A DNA stretch of 35,764 nt from Methylobacterium phyllostachyos (GTDB lineage: Bacteria; Pseudomonadota; Alphaproteobacteria; Rhizobiales; Beijerinckiaceae): positions 1 through 35,764 of the forward strand of contig NZ_FNHS01000029.1 in NCBI RefSeq assembly GCF_900103445.1, given 5' to 3'. Both the position numbers and the translations under genes were made by a program. The notes beneath the pieces were generated by a model, which did not search any database, was not told the DNA's origin, and saw nothing but the letters and a program-made list of their open reading frames with translations. Positions 1 to 7,395 of this stretch are shown here, in pieces. Position 1 is the first letter of the stretch; each line of letters opens with the position of its first letter.

Positions 1-95
1 TCGTCCCGTCCAGGGTTCGGGGGACCGATGACCTTGCCGTCCTCATCCGTCTGCGGTTCGGCCTTGATGGTTACTCGGGCTTGGCGCCTCGGCAT
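1..95 (-). CDS. Hypothetical protein, N-terminus only (runs off left edge)
   Basis: An open frame starts at ATG (95) and reads leftward out of the window, so only 31 residues are visible. It begins MPRRQARVTIKAEPQTDEDG and is rich in charged residues. The sequence before the ATG contains AGGCAGGTAG, a plausible ribosome binding site. It is transcribed away from the MerR-like gene at 262. The visible part carries no recognisable domain, so no function is given. Confidence 0.45.
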   Translation of the reverse strand, partial: MPRRQARVTIKAEPQTDEDGKVIGPPNPGRD

Positions 96-200
96 AATCT
101 ACCTGCCTAGATTGAATGCGGTTGCAGATGTCTGCTGGCGCGAGGACGCGCCGGAAGCCGTGGTCAGCGTTGAAAGTCAGTGGCGCAGTTTGGTACGCCA

Positions 201-232
201 TTGACGTGAGTGAAGACATATCTTACATGTCT
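201..232 (+). promoter_or_regulatory. Possible promoter and 6-bp inverted repeat before the MerR-like gene
   Basis: TTGACG at 201-206 could be a -35 element. Just downstream, AGACAT (214-219) and ATGTCT (227-232) form a perfect 6-base inverted repeat with a 7-base spacer. Its position 30 bases before the MerR-like gene fits an operator for autoregulation. The -10 element is poor, so the promoter call is weak. Confidence 0.3.
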
Positions 233-261
233 TAAAAGCTTTTGGCGAGAACCCTATCCAC

Positions 262-828
262 GTGTCTCAGCTCGTCTCTCTACGAACTTTGATGGACGAC
301 ACCGGCGAGAGCGCGGCGACGCTCCAGCATTGGTGCAATCTCAACGTTCTGTTCCCAATAGAAGAGACCGAGAAGCAAGGGCGCGGCCGCCACCGCCAGT
401 TCCGAGCAGAGCCGAATTTCGGCGAGCGTAAATGGGCTCTGATAGCGTCGGCCATGAACGACCTCCATGTTCCTGTTCATGAGATGGTTGTATTCATGAC
501 AATGCTACGATGGATGGCCGATCCACAAAGCGAGACGTATCGATTTGGCGACGATCAGGACGATCCGAGCGAGGCTTTGAGGGTTAGCCGATATAGATCT
601 TCTCCTATTGGCCGCGCTTTACATAAGGAAGACAACGCTTGCGTGCTTCTAAGCGTTGGGCGCAAAGGCAAAAAGACTGGTTATCATTGGTGTGGATTGG
701 ATCTTGTTCCGAGGCCGGAGCACATCAAGAGCGCAGATTGGCTGAAAACTCCAAGCGACTTCACGAGAAAGCACTCGCGCTGCTATCTGCTTAACCTGAG
801 CGTTATCCTTAGCCCACTCTGGTCCTAA
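262..828 (+). CDS. MerR-like helix-turn-helix DNA-binding protein
   Basis: The 188-residue protein starts at a GTG codon. Residues 1-75 look like a MerR-type winged helix: 'ATLQHWCNLNVLFP' resembles recognition helix 2, followed by a GRGRHRQF wing and an 'ALIASAMNDLHVPVHEM' helix pair. The C-terminal 110 residues match nothing I recognise and may bind a ligand or partner. It is the first plus-strand gene of the left block and precedes the excisionase-like gene, a usual place for a regulator of a mobile element. The frame is open only from 214, and no better start is visible. The fold is inferred from pattern; the target is unknown. Confidence 0.6.
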   Translation: MSQLVSLRTLMDDTGESAATLQHWCNLNVLFPIEETEKQGRGRHRQFRAEPNFGERKWALIASAMNDLHVPVHEMVVFMTMLRWMADPQSETYRFGDDQDDPSEALRVSRYRSSPIGRALHKEDNACVLLSVGRKGKKTGYHWCGLDLVPRPEHIKSADWLKTPSDFTRKHSRCYLLNLSVILSPLWS

Positions 829-854
829 AATTTTATCCCTCATAAATATGGCAT

Positions 855-1103
855 ATGTCTAACGTCATGAGGTTGAAGATGGTCGAGGATGTGAGAGTTC
901 CGTTGGCGATGGCGGGCGACGTTCTACACGGCGCTAGAGAGATTGCGCAGTTCGTGTTCGGAGACCCTAAGAAGCAGCGCAAGGTTTACCACCTCTGCTC
1001 GACGGGTCAGTTGCCGTTCTTCTATCTTGGGTCGGTCCTCTGCTCGCGTCGAAGCTCTTTGGCCCGCGCGATACAGCAAAAAGAGCAGCAACCGGCCGCC
1101 TGA
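855..1103 (+). CDS. AlpA/excisionase-like small HTH protein
   Basis: The protein has 82 residues. Its core 'REIAQFVFGDPKKQRKVYHL' followed by 'LPFFYLGSVLCSRRSSL' fits the small winged-helix family of phage excisionase and AlpA proteins, in which a lysine-rich turn is followed by a G-x-x-LC-x-RRS helix. Such proteins bend DNA for excision or activate the element's promoter. It lies 26 bases after the MerR-like gene and upstream of the primase operon, a typical early-region setting. A hairpin directly after the stop codon separates it from the next gene. The ribosome binding site is poor. Assignment rests on the motif pattern. Confidence 0.6.
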   Translation: MSNVMRLKMVEDVRVPLAMAGDVLHGAREIAQFVFGDPKKQRKVYHLCSTGQLPFFYLGSVLCSRRSSLARAIQQKEQQPAA

Positions 1104-1119
1104 CCCCGCTTCAGCGGGG
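1104..1119 (+). other. GC hairpin directly after stop codon
   Basis: CCCCGC (1104-1109), loop TTCA, GCGGGG (1114-1119) form a perfect 6-bp stem that begins at the base after the TGA of the excisionase-like gene. No T-run follows, so it is not a standard intrinsic terminator. It may stabilise or pause the transcript. Similar post-stop hairpins occur at 14724, 15373 and 16381. Confidence 0.5.
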
Positions 1120-1185
1120 CAACCCGCTGGCCGCCAACTCTCCGCGCCGATGCGGCCGGCGCAGCAGTAGGAGACCACCACCCCC

Positions 1186-1392
1186 ATGAACGGAAGAACC
1201 CCCGCCGCGGCGAACGGCGAGGGCTCTGGAAGGAATGTCGGCTTGGTCGGCGACACCTTCCATGTAGCCCATCGCACTGCCGAAATCCAGACCGCCCGCC
1301 TCCGCAGGCGCTTCGCTCTGAGCCCGGCTCTGGCCGCGGAAATCGCGCAGCACCTGCATGCTGTGCCCGAGCATTGGAGCTGCCGCACATGA
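1186..1392 (+). CDS. Small unnamed protein, first gene of the primase operon
   Basis: This 68-residue protein starts at ATG 1186, with TAGGAGA 15 to 9 bases upstream as a plausible ribosome binding site. The N-terminal 25 residues are Gly/Ala-rich. The remainder (TARLRRRFALSPALAAEIAQ) looks helical and basic. Its stop codon overlaps the next start in an ATGA, so translation of the two is probably coupled. I do not recognise the family. The operon position suggests a replication or establishment accessory role, but this is inference. Confidence 0.5.
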   Translation: MNGRTPAAANGEGSGRNVGLVGDTFHVAHRTAEIQTARLRRRFALSPALAAEIAQHLHAVPEHWSCRT

Positions 1393-1625
1393 TGGCCGCT
1401 CCTTTCTCCTCGCGCGCCTGGGAAGGCGCACCCCTCGTGCAGGACGCCATCGCCGAGCGGTGCAACGTGGCCGCCGCCTATGCGACCGCCGCCGCCAACC
1501 TGGCCGCAGTCGGGGACACCGCTGGCCTGGTCCATAGCTTGGCATGCGCCGGGCGGGCAATCGTAGCTGCCAGCGAGGCCGCGGCGCTGCTGCGCCCCGC
1601 CCAGCAGGACGGGGGCGGCCGATGA
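1389..1625 (+). CDS. Small alanine-rich helical protein, unnamed
   Basis: The start is taken as ATG 1389 because it overlaps the preceding stop in ATGA (1389-1392). A TTG at 1374 is also in frame but less likely. The 78-residue product is Ala-rich and predicted mostly helical, with no membrane segment or known motif. The 3' end overlaps the next gene by the same ATGA arrangement (1622-1625), placing it inside a translationally coupled operon that leads to the primase. No function can be assigned. Confidence 0.55.
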   Translation: MMAAPFSSRAWEGAPLVQDAIAERCNVAAAYATAAANLAAVGDTAGLVHSLACAGRAIVAASEAAALLRPAQQDGGGR

Positions 1626-2095
1626 TCGCGCGCACCCTTGCCCCTGATGATCGGCTCTGGGCGCTCGATCACAGCACCCGGCGGTATCGAGTCCGCGAGA
1701 CCCAGGCCGGCGACAGCCCGCACGTTCGAGACCCCGACCATTTCATCACCATCGTTCCGGTCAACGGCGCGGCGGTGACTGTGATGGCGCCGCGGTGCGG
1801 GCTCTTCCCCCAGCCGTGGGAAGACAGCGACCGCTACGCCAGCGCTCGGTTGAACGCCATCAGCATGGCCGGCGCCGCGCGGGCTGGGGTCAAGCGGCCG
1901 GATCCTGACGCGGTACGCCTCGGCCACGATTTCGGTTCTTGGTGCGTGGAGCTGCTACGGGGCGACCGGCTCGCACGGCGCATCTCCTGCGGCTCGCGCG
2001 CGGCGGCCTGCGCCGAGGTCGCCCGGCACGCAGCGGCAGGGTTGCGGCGGCTGCCGGACGCCCCGAGCGCCCTCTCGCACGGCGGGAGGGCCTGA
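1622..2095 (+). CDS. Unnamed protein of the primase operon
   Basis: ATG 1622 overlaps the upstream stop in ATGA. An in-frame ATG at 1544 exists but lies deep inside the previous gene and was not chosen. The 157-residue protein has a beta-rich first half ('HFITIVPVNGAAVTVMAP', residues 40-58) and a later segment 'GHDFGSWCVELLRGDRLAR'. It ends in an Ala/Arg-rich helix. No recognised domain, signal peptide or membrane span is present. It lies between two small genes of the same operon, so a role in DNA metabolism of the element is possible but unproven. Confidence 0.6.
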   Translation: MIARTLAPDDRLWALDHSTRRYRVRETQAGDSPHVRDPDHFITIVPVNGAAVTVMAPRCGLFPQPWEDSDRYASARLNAISMAGAARAGVKRPDPDAVRLGHDFGSWCVELLRGDRLARRISCGSRAAACAEVARHAAAGLRRLPDAPSALSHGGRA

Positions 2096-2096
2096 C

Positions 2097-2330
2097 ATGC
2101 CCCTGAGCCGCGCAATCCTCGGCACCATCCACGGCATCCCCCAGGCGCTCAGGCTGGCGGAAGCCGATCTGAGCGAACTCTACGCCGTCGCCCAGGCGCT
2201 TCAGGACGCCAGCAACGCCGTCCTGTGTGTCGCCCTCGACGTGGTGGCCCTTGAAGAGGGCTACCGCATCGCTGCGGAGCACCGCCGCCGCGCCCCATCC
2301 TCGCATCGTGAAGGAGCGCCGGCAGAATGA
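2097..2330 (+). CDS. Small helical protein upstream of the primase
   Basis: The 77-residue protein starts one base after the preceding stop (TGA 2093-2095, ATG 2097). It ends in an ATGA overlap with the primase start at 2327. It is mostly helical, with a central 'LAEADLSELYAVAQALQDAS' segment, and has no cofactor or DNA-binding motif that I can see. The tight coupling suggests it is made together with the primase-helicase. Function unknown. Confidence 0.6.
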   Translation: MPLSRAILGTIHGIPQALRLAEADLSELYAVAQALQDASNAVLCVALDVVALEEGYRIAAEHRRRAPSSHREGAPAE

Positions 2331-5284
2331 CGGCTGAACCCACGCGCTACGTCTCATGGAAAGATGCGCGCCCCGCGGTCGAGGGGCACGAGGTGGAAAT
2401 CGTCAACGCGCTCGGGATCCCCTGGAGCGCCGGGCAGCGCGACCACATCCGTTGCCCGTACCCGGGGCATGGCGGGGCCGATGACTGGCGGCTGACCAAC
2501 CAGGGCCGCGCGATTTGCACCTGCACTGGCAGGCAGACCGATAGCGTCTTCGACATCGCCATGAAGGTCGAAGGCCTGGACGAGGAACAGGCCAAAATCC
2601 GGTGCATCGAGATCGTCGGCCGCGCGGACCTGATCCGCGAGCGGTCCGGCGAGGGTCAGTTTCAGGCCACAGATGCCGACGGCCTGCTGCGAGCCCGACC
2701 CGAACGCCGCGACGACACGCTGCCGGCCGCCTACCTCGCCCATCGTCTCGGGATCGAGGCGGGCGCCGTGCTGATGCCGACCACGCGCACCGTCGGGCTC
2801 AAAGCGCTTGGCTACTTCGACCCACCCAAGGGCAAGGGGACCGGCAAGCCGACCCACGTTGGGGACTTCCCATGCGCGGTGTTCGAGCAGTCCGACGCGC
2901 AGGGTCGCCGGCACGCGCACCGGATCTACGTTGCCCCCGGTGGCGCCGGTAAGGCCGATCTGGGCCTTGCGGCGAACGGGACCGCCCGCGATGCCAAGAA
3001 ATCGGCGAAGCGATCCGGCGAGGAGAGCACCGCCGGCCGGGCCGTGATCTGGGGTGACGCCGAGCGCGCGCCCTGGTGCATCGTGGCCGAGGGCATCGAG
3101 ACCGCCGCGGCCGTCGCGCACGCATTCCGGCAGGAGATCCAAGGCGGGGCCGCCTACGTGGTCGCCGGCATCAATGCTGTTGGTGTCGAGGCGTTCGAGC
3201 CATGGCCCGAGACCAAGCGCGTCACGGTCGCGGCCGATCGGGACGAGGCGGTGAAGATCAGCCGCCCGAACCCGACGCGCCGCGGCGAGGAAGCCGCCCG
3301 GAAATTCGGGATCCGCAATCGAGACCGTGTTGCGGTCGCCTACGCCCTGGCCGGCGAGCCCGGGACAGCGACGGACTGGCTCGACGTTCACAGCGCCCAC
3401 GGCCCCGCAGCGGTACGAGCCGGGATCCTGGCCGCAGAAGCATACAGCGCCACGGATGACGAGCTGCGGGCAGAAGCCGCCCGGGTCTCCGACATGGACG
3501 AGCTGTCTCGGATCGTCGGCGAGTACCCGTTGCCCCACCTTGAGGGCCTGACGCTCGCCTATCAGCGCACCAAGGCCGGCAAGGTCTGGGTGCATCAGGC
3601 CGTGAAGGTCGGCGACAACGTGGAGATGGTGCCGATCGCCTCGCCGTTCGGCGTGCTGGCCCGGCTGCGGTTTGCCGACGATGACAATGCCTATGGTCTG
3701 CGCCTCGTCGTGCAGGACATGGGCGGCCGGCGCCGCGGGATCGACGTCGATCGGGCCGGGTTCGCGCGGCAAGGCGCTGTCGACACCCGCGCGATGCTGC
3801 TGGGGGCCGGTCTACGCGCCGAGAGCGACGGCGAGCACGTCGCCGTGAAGTGCCTCAAGGCCGCCGACCCGAGCGCGGAAATCGCCGTCGTGCGCCGGCC
3901 GGGCTGGCACCAGGGCGAGGCCGGTACGGATCCCTACTTCGTCTGTCCGGACGGCCAGATCATCGGCGCGAGCGGCGATCAGGCGCCCGAACTGTCGGTG
4001 AACGCCAGGATCAGCGCGGCTGTTGCCCGCGGCGGCTCTATCGAGGCTTGGCGCGCGGCCGTCGCGGCGGCCTGCACCGCCCCCAAGTGCGAACACTGGA
4101 TCATCGGCGCTATCGCCGGGTTCTGCGCCCCGATCCTGTCCCTGTGTGGGCTCGACACCTGCGGCATCAACCTGTCCGGCATGACGTCGGGCGGGAAGAC
4201 GACGGCGCAACGCCTCGCGGTCTCAGCATGGTCGCGCGCCGCCCTCGATCAGCGCGAAAGTCTGCTGCAGAGCGCCAGGGCGACGGCCAACGGCGTCGAG
4301 CTGATGGCGGCCCGGTCCAGCGGGACGGTGCTTGCCATGGACGAGCTGGGGCACGTCAACGGCAAGGAACTCGGCCGGATCATCTACTCGCTGGCCTCCG
4401 GCGTCGGCAAAACCCGCATGGGTGCGGATGCGCAGCTCCGCACCTCCTACACGTGGTCGACCTTCGTCCTGTTCTCGGCCGAGAAGTCCCTAGAGGAGAA
4501 GGTGCGGGGCGACGGCGGCGAATGGGCCGGCGGCATGGCCGTGCGCGTTCCCGATATCGACATTTCGGGCATCAACCGGGCCGTTGCCCAGGATGTGCTG
4601 GACAGCATTGCCACCGTTGACCGGAACTACGGGCACGCGGGCCCCGCCTTCGTTGAGGCGTTGGTGGCCGCAGGGCTGCACCGGCAGGCCCAAGAGATCC
4701 GGCGCGGGATCGACAAGACGGCACGCTCGATCGCGGGCGTAGAGGCCGACGGCAAGCACGTTCGCGCTGCGCTGCCCTTCGCCATCCTCGACACGGCCGG
4801 GCGCCTCGCGCAGCGGCTTGGGATCCTCCCGGCAGAGTTAGACGTGGCGCGGGCCGTGCGCTGGGCCTGGAGCCGGTTCGGCGACTCGTCCGACGCCATC
4901 GCCCTCGATCCGGAGCAGCAAGCGACCATGAACCTCCGCTCGTGGATCGCGGAGCGGTGGGGCTCAAGCATCCACCCGACCGTGCCGGACGATGACGGCC
5001 GCCGTTCGATGCGGGACGCCCTCGGGTGGTACGATGAGGATGCGGTCTACATCCCGACGCAACGGCTGGTGGAGGCCGCGGGCGGCGCGCTGAAAGAGAT
5101 CGAGATCGGCCGGGCGCTGGCCTCGCAAGGCTTCATCGCCAAGAAGCACGACGCCTCGTGCCTGTACGTCTCGTACATTCCCAAAATCGGGAAGGTGAAG
5201 GCCTACGCCCTGTCCCGGAAAGCGTTCGGGCGCTCCGATGAGGACGGCTTGCGGTTCGGCGTCTACGCGGGAGGCCGGGCATGA
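2327..5284 (+). CDS. Primase-helicase with zinc finger, Toprim-like and DUF927 ATPase domains
   Basis: The 985-residue protein has three recognisable parts. The N-terminus has a CHC2-like zinc site (C43, H48, C64, C66), as in bacterial primases. Around residues 250-305, 'VAEGIETAAAVAHAF' and a later 'AADRDE' fit the Glu and D-x-D motifs of a Toprim fold. The C-terminal half is a DUF927-type P-loop ATPase, with Walker A 'SGMTSGGKTT' near 617-626 and Walker B 'VLAMDELG' near 667. Such multidomain proteins start replication of phages, satellites and plasmids by priming and unwinding. The start overlaps the previous stop (ATGA), and the stop overlaps the next start in the same way. The following gene contains a repeat cluster that could be the origin it acts on. 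Confidence 0.9.
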   Translation: MTAEPTRYVSWKDARPAVEGHEVEIVNALGIPWSAGQRDHIRCPYPGHGGADDWRLTNQGRAICTCTGRQTDSVFDIAMKVEGLDEEQAKIRCIEIVGRADLIRERSGEGQFQATDADGLLRARPERRDDTLPAAYLAHRLGIEAGAVLMPTTRTVGLKALGYFDPPKGKGTGKPTHVGDFPCAVFEQSDAQGRRHAHRIYVAPGGAGKADLGLAANGTARDAKKSAKRSGEESTAGRAVIWGDAERAPWCIVAEGIETAAAVAHAFRQEIQGGAAYVVAGINAVGVEAFEPWPETKRVTVAADRDEAVKISRPNPTRRGEEAARKFGIRNRDRVAVAYALAGEPGTATDWLDVHSAHGPAAVRAGILAAEAYSATDDELRAEAARVSDMDELSRIVGEYPLPHLEGLTLAYQRTKAGKVWVHQAVKVGDNVEMVPIASPFGVLARLRFADDDNAYGLRLVVQDMGGRRRGIDVDRAGFARQGAVDTRAMLLGAGLRAESDGEHVAVKCLKAADPSAEIAVVRRPGWHQGEAGTDPYFVCPDGQIIGASGDQAPELSVNARISAAVARGGSIEAWRAAVAAACTAPKCEHWIIGAIAGFCAPILSLCGLDTCGINLSGMTSGGKTTAQRLAVSAWSRAALDQRESLLQSARATANGVELMAARSSGTVLAMDELGHVNGKELGRIIYSLASGVGKTRMGADAQLRTSYTWSTFVLFSAEKSLEEKVRGDGGEWAGGMAVRVPDIDISGINRAVAQDVLDSIATVDRNYGHAGPAFVEALVAAGLHRQAQEIRRGIDKTARSIAGVEADGKHVRAALPFAILDTAGRLAQRLGILPAELDVARAVRWAWSRFGDSSDAIALDPEQQATMNLRSWIAERWGSSIHPTVPDDDGRRSMRDALGWYDEDAVYIPTQRLVEAAGGALKEIEIGRALASQGFIAKKHDASCLYVSYIPKIGKVKAYALSRKAFGRSDEDGLRFGVYAGGRA

Positions 5285-6138
5285 TCGACTTGGCGACCCT
5301 GTTTCAGGCGGCCAGCGAGGAACATGCCGCTGCTGTTGTTCCGGGTTTTCCGGTTTCCGGGAAGGCCGATCCGGAAGAACAAGTATCTGATAATAAAGAG
5401 ATTTCCGGCGTTTCCGGCGTTTCCGGGCCGTCAGAGTTCCCCGAACAATCCGCAGAATTTTACGAGACCCAGGCGCGGGCGCGCGGGCGTGCGGGCGAGC
5501 GCGCGCGTGGGTCTTATGTGGGGGAACCGGAAACCCCGGAAACCCCGGAAAAGCGAGTGCCGGCAGGCGATTACCTTTCCGGATCCCTCTCCCTAAAACC
5601 GGAAAAAAAGAGAGAAACCGGAAAAGCCGCATCCCTGCCGGCCCCTTCCGTAGGCCTTGAGCCGCCGACGTTCGATGAGCGCGCCGCCTTCCTTGAGTAT
5701 GAGTGCGGCCTGTCGCGCGCCGAGGCCGAGGCCCAGGCAAGGGCCGAGACCACCATTATTCCGGACGGGAAGAATGCCCCGGCGCCGACGGCTGATGGTC
5801 TCGCCATCTGGCGGGCTGGTCTCGCCCGCCTCGACTACGAGACAGCCCCGTGCCCCGGCTACCGGTCCGACGAGTGGCGCAGCACCCTCGCTCGCGCCGT
5901 GGCTTTCCTCGATCAGTTCGGCGAGCAGGCCGAGGCGCTGGGCTGGACCGCAAGCCGACTGTTCGGTGTCCATGAAACCGCCGGTATCGTGCGGGTCGAC
6001 GCCTGCGGAGCGCTCACCCTCCCCGTCTCGGAAGAGGTCCGTGCGATCACGGATCGGGAAGTCCGCTTCGACCACCTGACGCACCGCGAGAAGCCCGGCC
6101 AGCCGCAGGGCGTGCCGTGGTGGGAATTCGGCCGATGA
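5281..6138 (+). CDS. Unnamed protein with repeat-encoded low-complexity N-terminus
   Basis: The 285-residue product starts at ATG 5281, in ATGA overlap with the primase. Residues 1-120 are low-complexity and probably disordered ('ISGVSGVSGPSEFPEQ', 'EPETPETPEK'). This stretch is dictated by the TTTCCGG/CCGGAAA repeats in the DNA. Residues 125-285 look folded, ending with 'RFDHLTHREKPGQPQGVPWW'. I do not recognise the domain. The first half appears to be under DNA-level rather than protein-level constraint, which supports a buried replication origin. It may encode a replication accessory factor, but that is inference. Confidence 0.7.
   Translation: MIDLATLFQAASEEHAAAVVPGFPVSGKADPEEQVSDNKEISGVSGVSGPSEFPEQSAEFYETQARARGRAGERARGSYVGEPETPETPEKRVPAGDYLSGSLSLKPEKKRETGKAASLPAPSVGLEPPTFDERAAFLEYECGLSRAEAEAQARAETTIIPDGKNAPAPTADGLAIWRAGLARLDYETAPCPGYRSDEWRSTLARAVAFLDQFGEQAEALGWTASRLFGVHETAGIVRVDACGALTLPVSEEVRAITDREVRFDHLTHREKPGQPQGVPWWEFGR
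5346..5624 (+). repeat. Iteron-like cluster of TTTCCGG / CCGGAAA, candidate replication origin
   Basis: TTTCCGG occurs at 5347, 5354, 5402, 5411, 5420 and 5576. Its complement CCGGAAA occurs at 5527, 5536, 5545, 5599 and 5618. Two groups are perfectly phased at 9 bases: a direct triplet (5402-5426) and an inverted triplet (5527-5551). An AT-rich patch (5376-5401) precedes the first triplet. A GC-rich segment bounded by AGACCCA (5465-5471) and TGGGTCT (5508-5514) lies between the triplets. Phased short repeats beside an AT-rich stretch and next to a primase-helicase gene are the usual form of an iteron origin. The repeats are clearly visible; the origin function is inferred. Confidence 0.65.
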
Positions 6139-6395
6139 TCGCCAGCAACGAGGCGTGGGGGCCGTTCCGCCCCGACATTGACCCAGGCGAGCGCAAGGCG
6201 CGGCTCCGATGCCTGCGCGCGATCGTCCACCTGTCGACCGGCCCGCGTGGGCAAGCTCTCGCCGAGCTGCTGTTGCAGGCCGAGCGGGATGACGCGCTGT
6301 TGCCGCCTGCTCTGGCCGCCCTGTCCAGCCTCGATGCGATCGATAAGCGCCGCGTCTGGGCTTCGTACCTCGCTTTGAACCGATCCGCAGCCTGA
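6135..6395 (+). CDS. Small unnamed protein at the end of the primase operon
   Basis: ATG 6135 overlaps the preceding stop (ATGA 6135-6138) and is preferred over an in-frame start at 6117. The 86-residue protein is largely helical ('ERKARLRCLRAIVHLSTG', then 'QALAELLLQAERDDALLP'). It has no known motif. It appears to be the last intact gene of the coupled operon that contains the primase. No function can be given. Confidence 0.6.
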   Translation: MIASNEAWGPFRPDIDPGERKARLRCLRAIVHLSTGPRGQALAELLLQAERDDALLPPALAALSSLDAIDKRRVWASYLALNRSAA

Positions 6396-6408
6396 GGAGC
6401 ACGAGACC

Positions 6409-6524
6409 ATGCCCGCCATCGACATCGACGACATCTGGTTTCGGGCGAATACCGGCTGCGCCGCCAGACGCCAGCCGAGGTGCCGCGTTGGCCCGTCCAG
6501 TCCGGTCCGGACTTCGACCCCTAG
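6409..6524 (+). pseudogene. Small gene apparently broken by a one-base frameshift
   Basis: A good ribosome binding site (GAGGAGC) precedes ATG 6409, and the frame begins MPAIDIDDIWFR. Near 6443-6447 (TTTCGGGCGAAT) the reading becomes Cys/Pro/Ser-rich and uncharacteristic. Shifting the frame there gives a protein-like stretch beginning GEYRLRRQTPAEVPRW and ending DFDP before TAG at 6522. One missing G in the G-run explains both halves. Without the shift the frame ends at 6531 (40 residues). It could be a real mutation, a sequencing error or a chance resemblance. Confidence 0.4.
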
Positions 6525-6551
6525 TGCATAATCCGACGGGCGGACGACGTG

Positions 6552-6638
6552 ATGAAGGTGTTCGCCCTCAAGGTCGGCACGACCTGGGACGACCACGACC
6601 TTGAGCTGTTCTTCGACAGCCTCTCGGAGATTGCATGA
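6552..6638 (+). CDS. Very small acidic protein
   Basis: The 28-residue frame from ATG 6552 begins MKVFALKVGTTWDD and continues with an acidic helix (HDLELFFDSLSEIA). The composition is protein-like and the frame stays open upstream as far as the TAG at 6522, so a longer start is possible. It follows the apparently frameshifted gene in the same frame as that gene's second half and may be a remnant of one longer gene. No function can be assigned. Confidence 0.35.
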   Translation: MKVFALKVGTTWDDHDLELFFDSLSEIA

Positions 6639-6711
6639 GACTGGCCTCCGCTGTCGCCGAATCCATGACGGGCACATCCGCCATCACCCTCGTTCAGGGG
6701 TTCGAGCATGC

Positions 6712-7062
6712 CTACCCGCCGAGTTCTCGTCCCTTGGCGCCCGCGTTCAGCGCGGCACTTTTCAACCACACGATCAGCCCGTTGAGGGCCAGCAGCGCTT
6801 CAGTCCGCGCGTCGGACTGGAGGAAGGCTCGTCGATCAAGCTCCTGCGCCAAAGCATCGGATGCGCGGAGTGCATCTGTCATCGCCATCTCCAGGGCCGG
6901 GACCATCACTATCTGGCCCCGAAGGCTCGCAACTGTGTTCTCGGCCGTCAGCCGAACGCGACCGCCCATCCCACCCGTCGCAGTCTCAACGATGTCGATC
7001 CAGGGCCACAAGGTCTTGGCGAGTACGCGGGAAAGACCCGATGTCTCTAAAGCACGTGGCAT
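6712..7062 (-). CDS. Unnamed 116-residue protein on the opposite strand
   Basis: The frame starts at ATG 7062 and encodes a soluble protein with a plausible mix of residues ('TLWPWIDIVETATGG', 'ASLRGQIVMVPALEMAMTDA', 'TEALLALNGLIVWLKSAALN'). The second half looks helical. It is the only minus-strand gene inside the left block. A plus-strand frame over the same bases (6635-7171) is Ser/Pro/Arg-rich and looks like its shadow. I recognise no family. Its placement, opposite to its neighbours and at the junction of the replication and phage genes, could mean it was inserted separately. Confidence 0.55.
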   Translation of the reverse strand: MPRALETSGLSRVLAKTLWPWIDIVETATGGMGGRVRLTAENTVASLRGQIVMVPALEMAMTDALRASDALAQELDRRAFLQSDARTEALLALNGLIVWLKSAALNAGAKGRELGG

Positions 7063-7167
7063 TGCTCTAGCGCCGTCTAGCGCAACCTACGGACCGTCGT
7101 GGGTTGCTGTCCTAGATTATAGGGCTGCTGATATCGGGTGTTTAATCACGATGTGGAAAGCGGCCTC

Positions 7168-7395
7168 ATGACGCCCCGCGAGCAAGCCGCCTTCAATGAG
7201 GGCGTAGAGGCGATGCGCCAGATGGCTATGGCCGCCGCCGTCAGCATCGAGGTCCGCGACGACGCCCGTGAGGTCCGGCAGCAAGCCGCGGCCGCTGCGC
7301 TCCATGGCCTCGCCGAGGGGGCCAAGGTGCTGTTGCTCGGCGCCGAGGGTACGCACCAGACGCGTACCCCTAAGGGGGAGGCCGCCAATGGCTAA
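7168..7395 (+). CDS. Small helical protein before the tail-completion gene
   Basis: ATG 7168 is chosen because GGAAAG lies about 10 bases upstream. An in-frame GTG at 7138 would add ten residues. The 75-residue product is alanine-rich and helical ('EQAAFNEGVEAMRQMAMAAA'). It overlaps the following phage gene by 8 bases, so the two are probably co-translated. It may be a small phage-derived protein, but no domain is recognised. Confidence 0.6.
   Translation: MTPREQAAFNEGVEAMRQMAMAAAVSIEVRDDAREVRQQAAAAALHGLAEGAKVLLLGAEGTHQTRTPKGEAANG

Noticed and set aside
924..1535. 203-residue minus-strand frame
   Set aside because: Covers the excisionase-like gene and a chain of ATGA-coupled genes; Gly/Arg/Cys-rich without motifs.
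2354..3772. Long minus-strand frame (472 residues) opposite the primase gene
   Set aside because: It is the mirror of a well-supported primase; its composition is Gly/Asp/Arg-rich with no motif, as expected for a shadow in high-GC DNA.
5346..5624. Repeat cluster considered as a CRISPR array
   Set aside because: Units are only 7-9 bases, occur in both orientations and have irregular spacers.
6635..7171. Plus-strand frame of 178 residues
   Set aside because: Ser/Pro/Arg-rich; the opposite frame at 6712-7062 looks far more protein-like.
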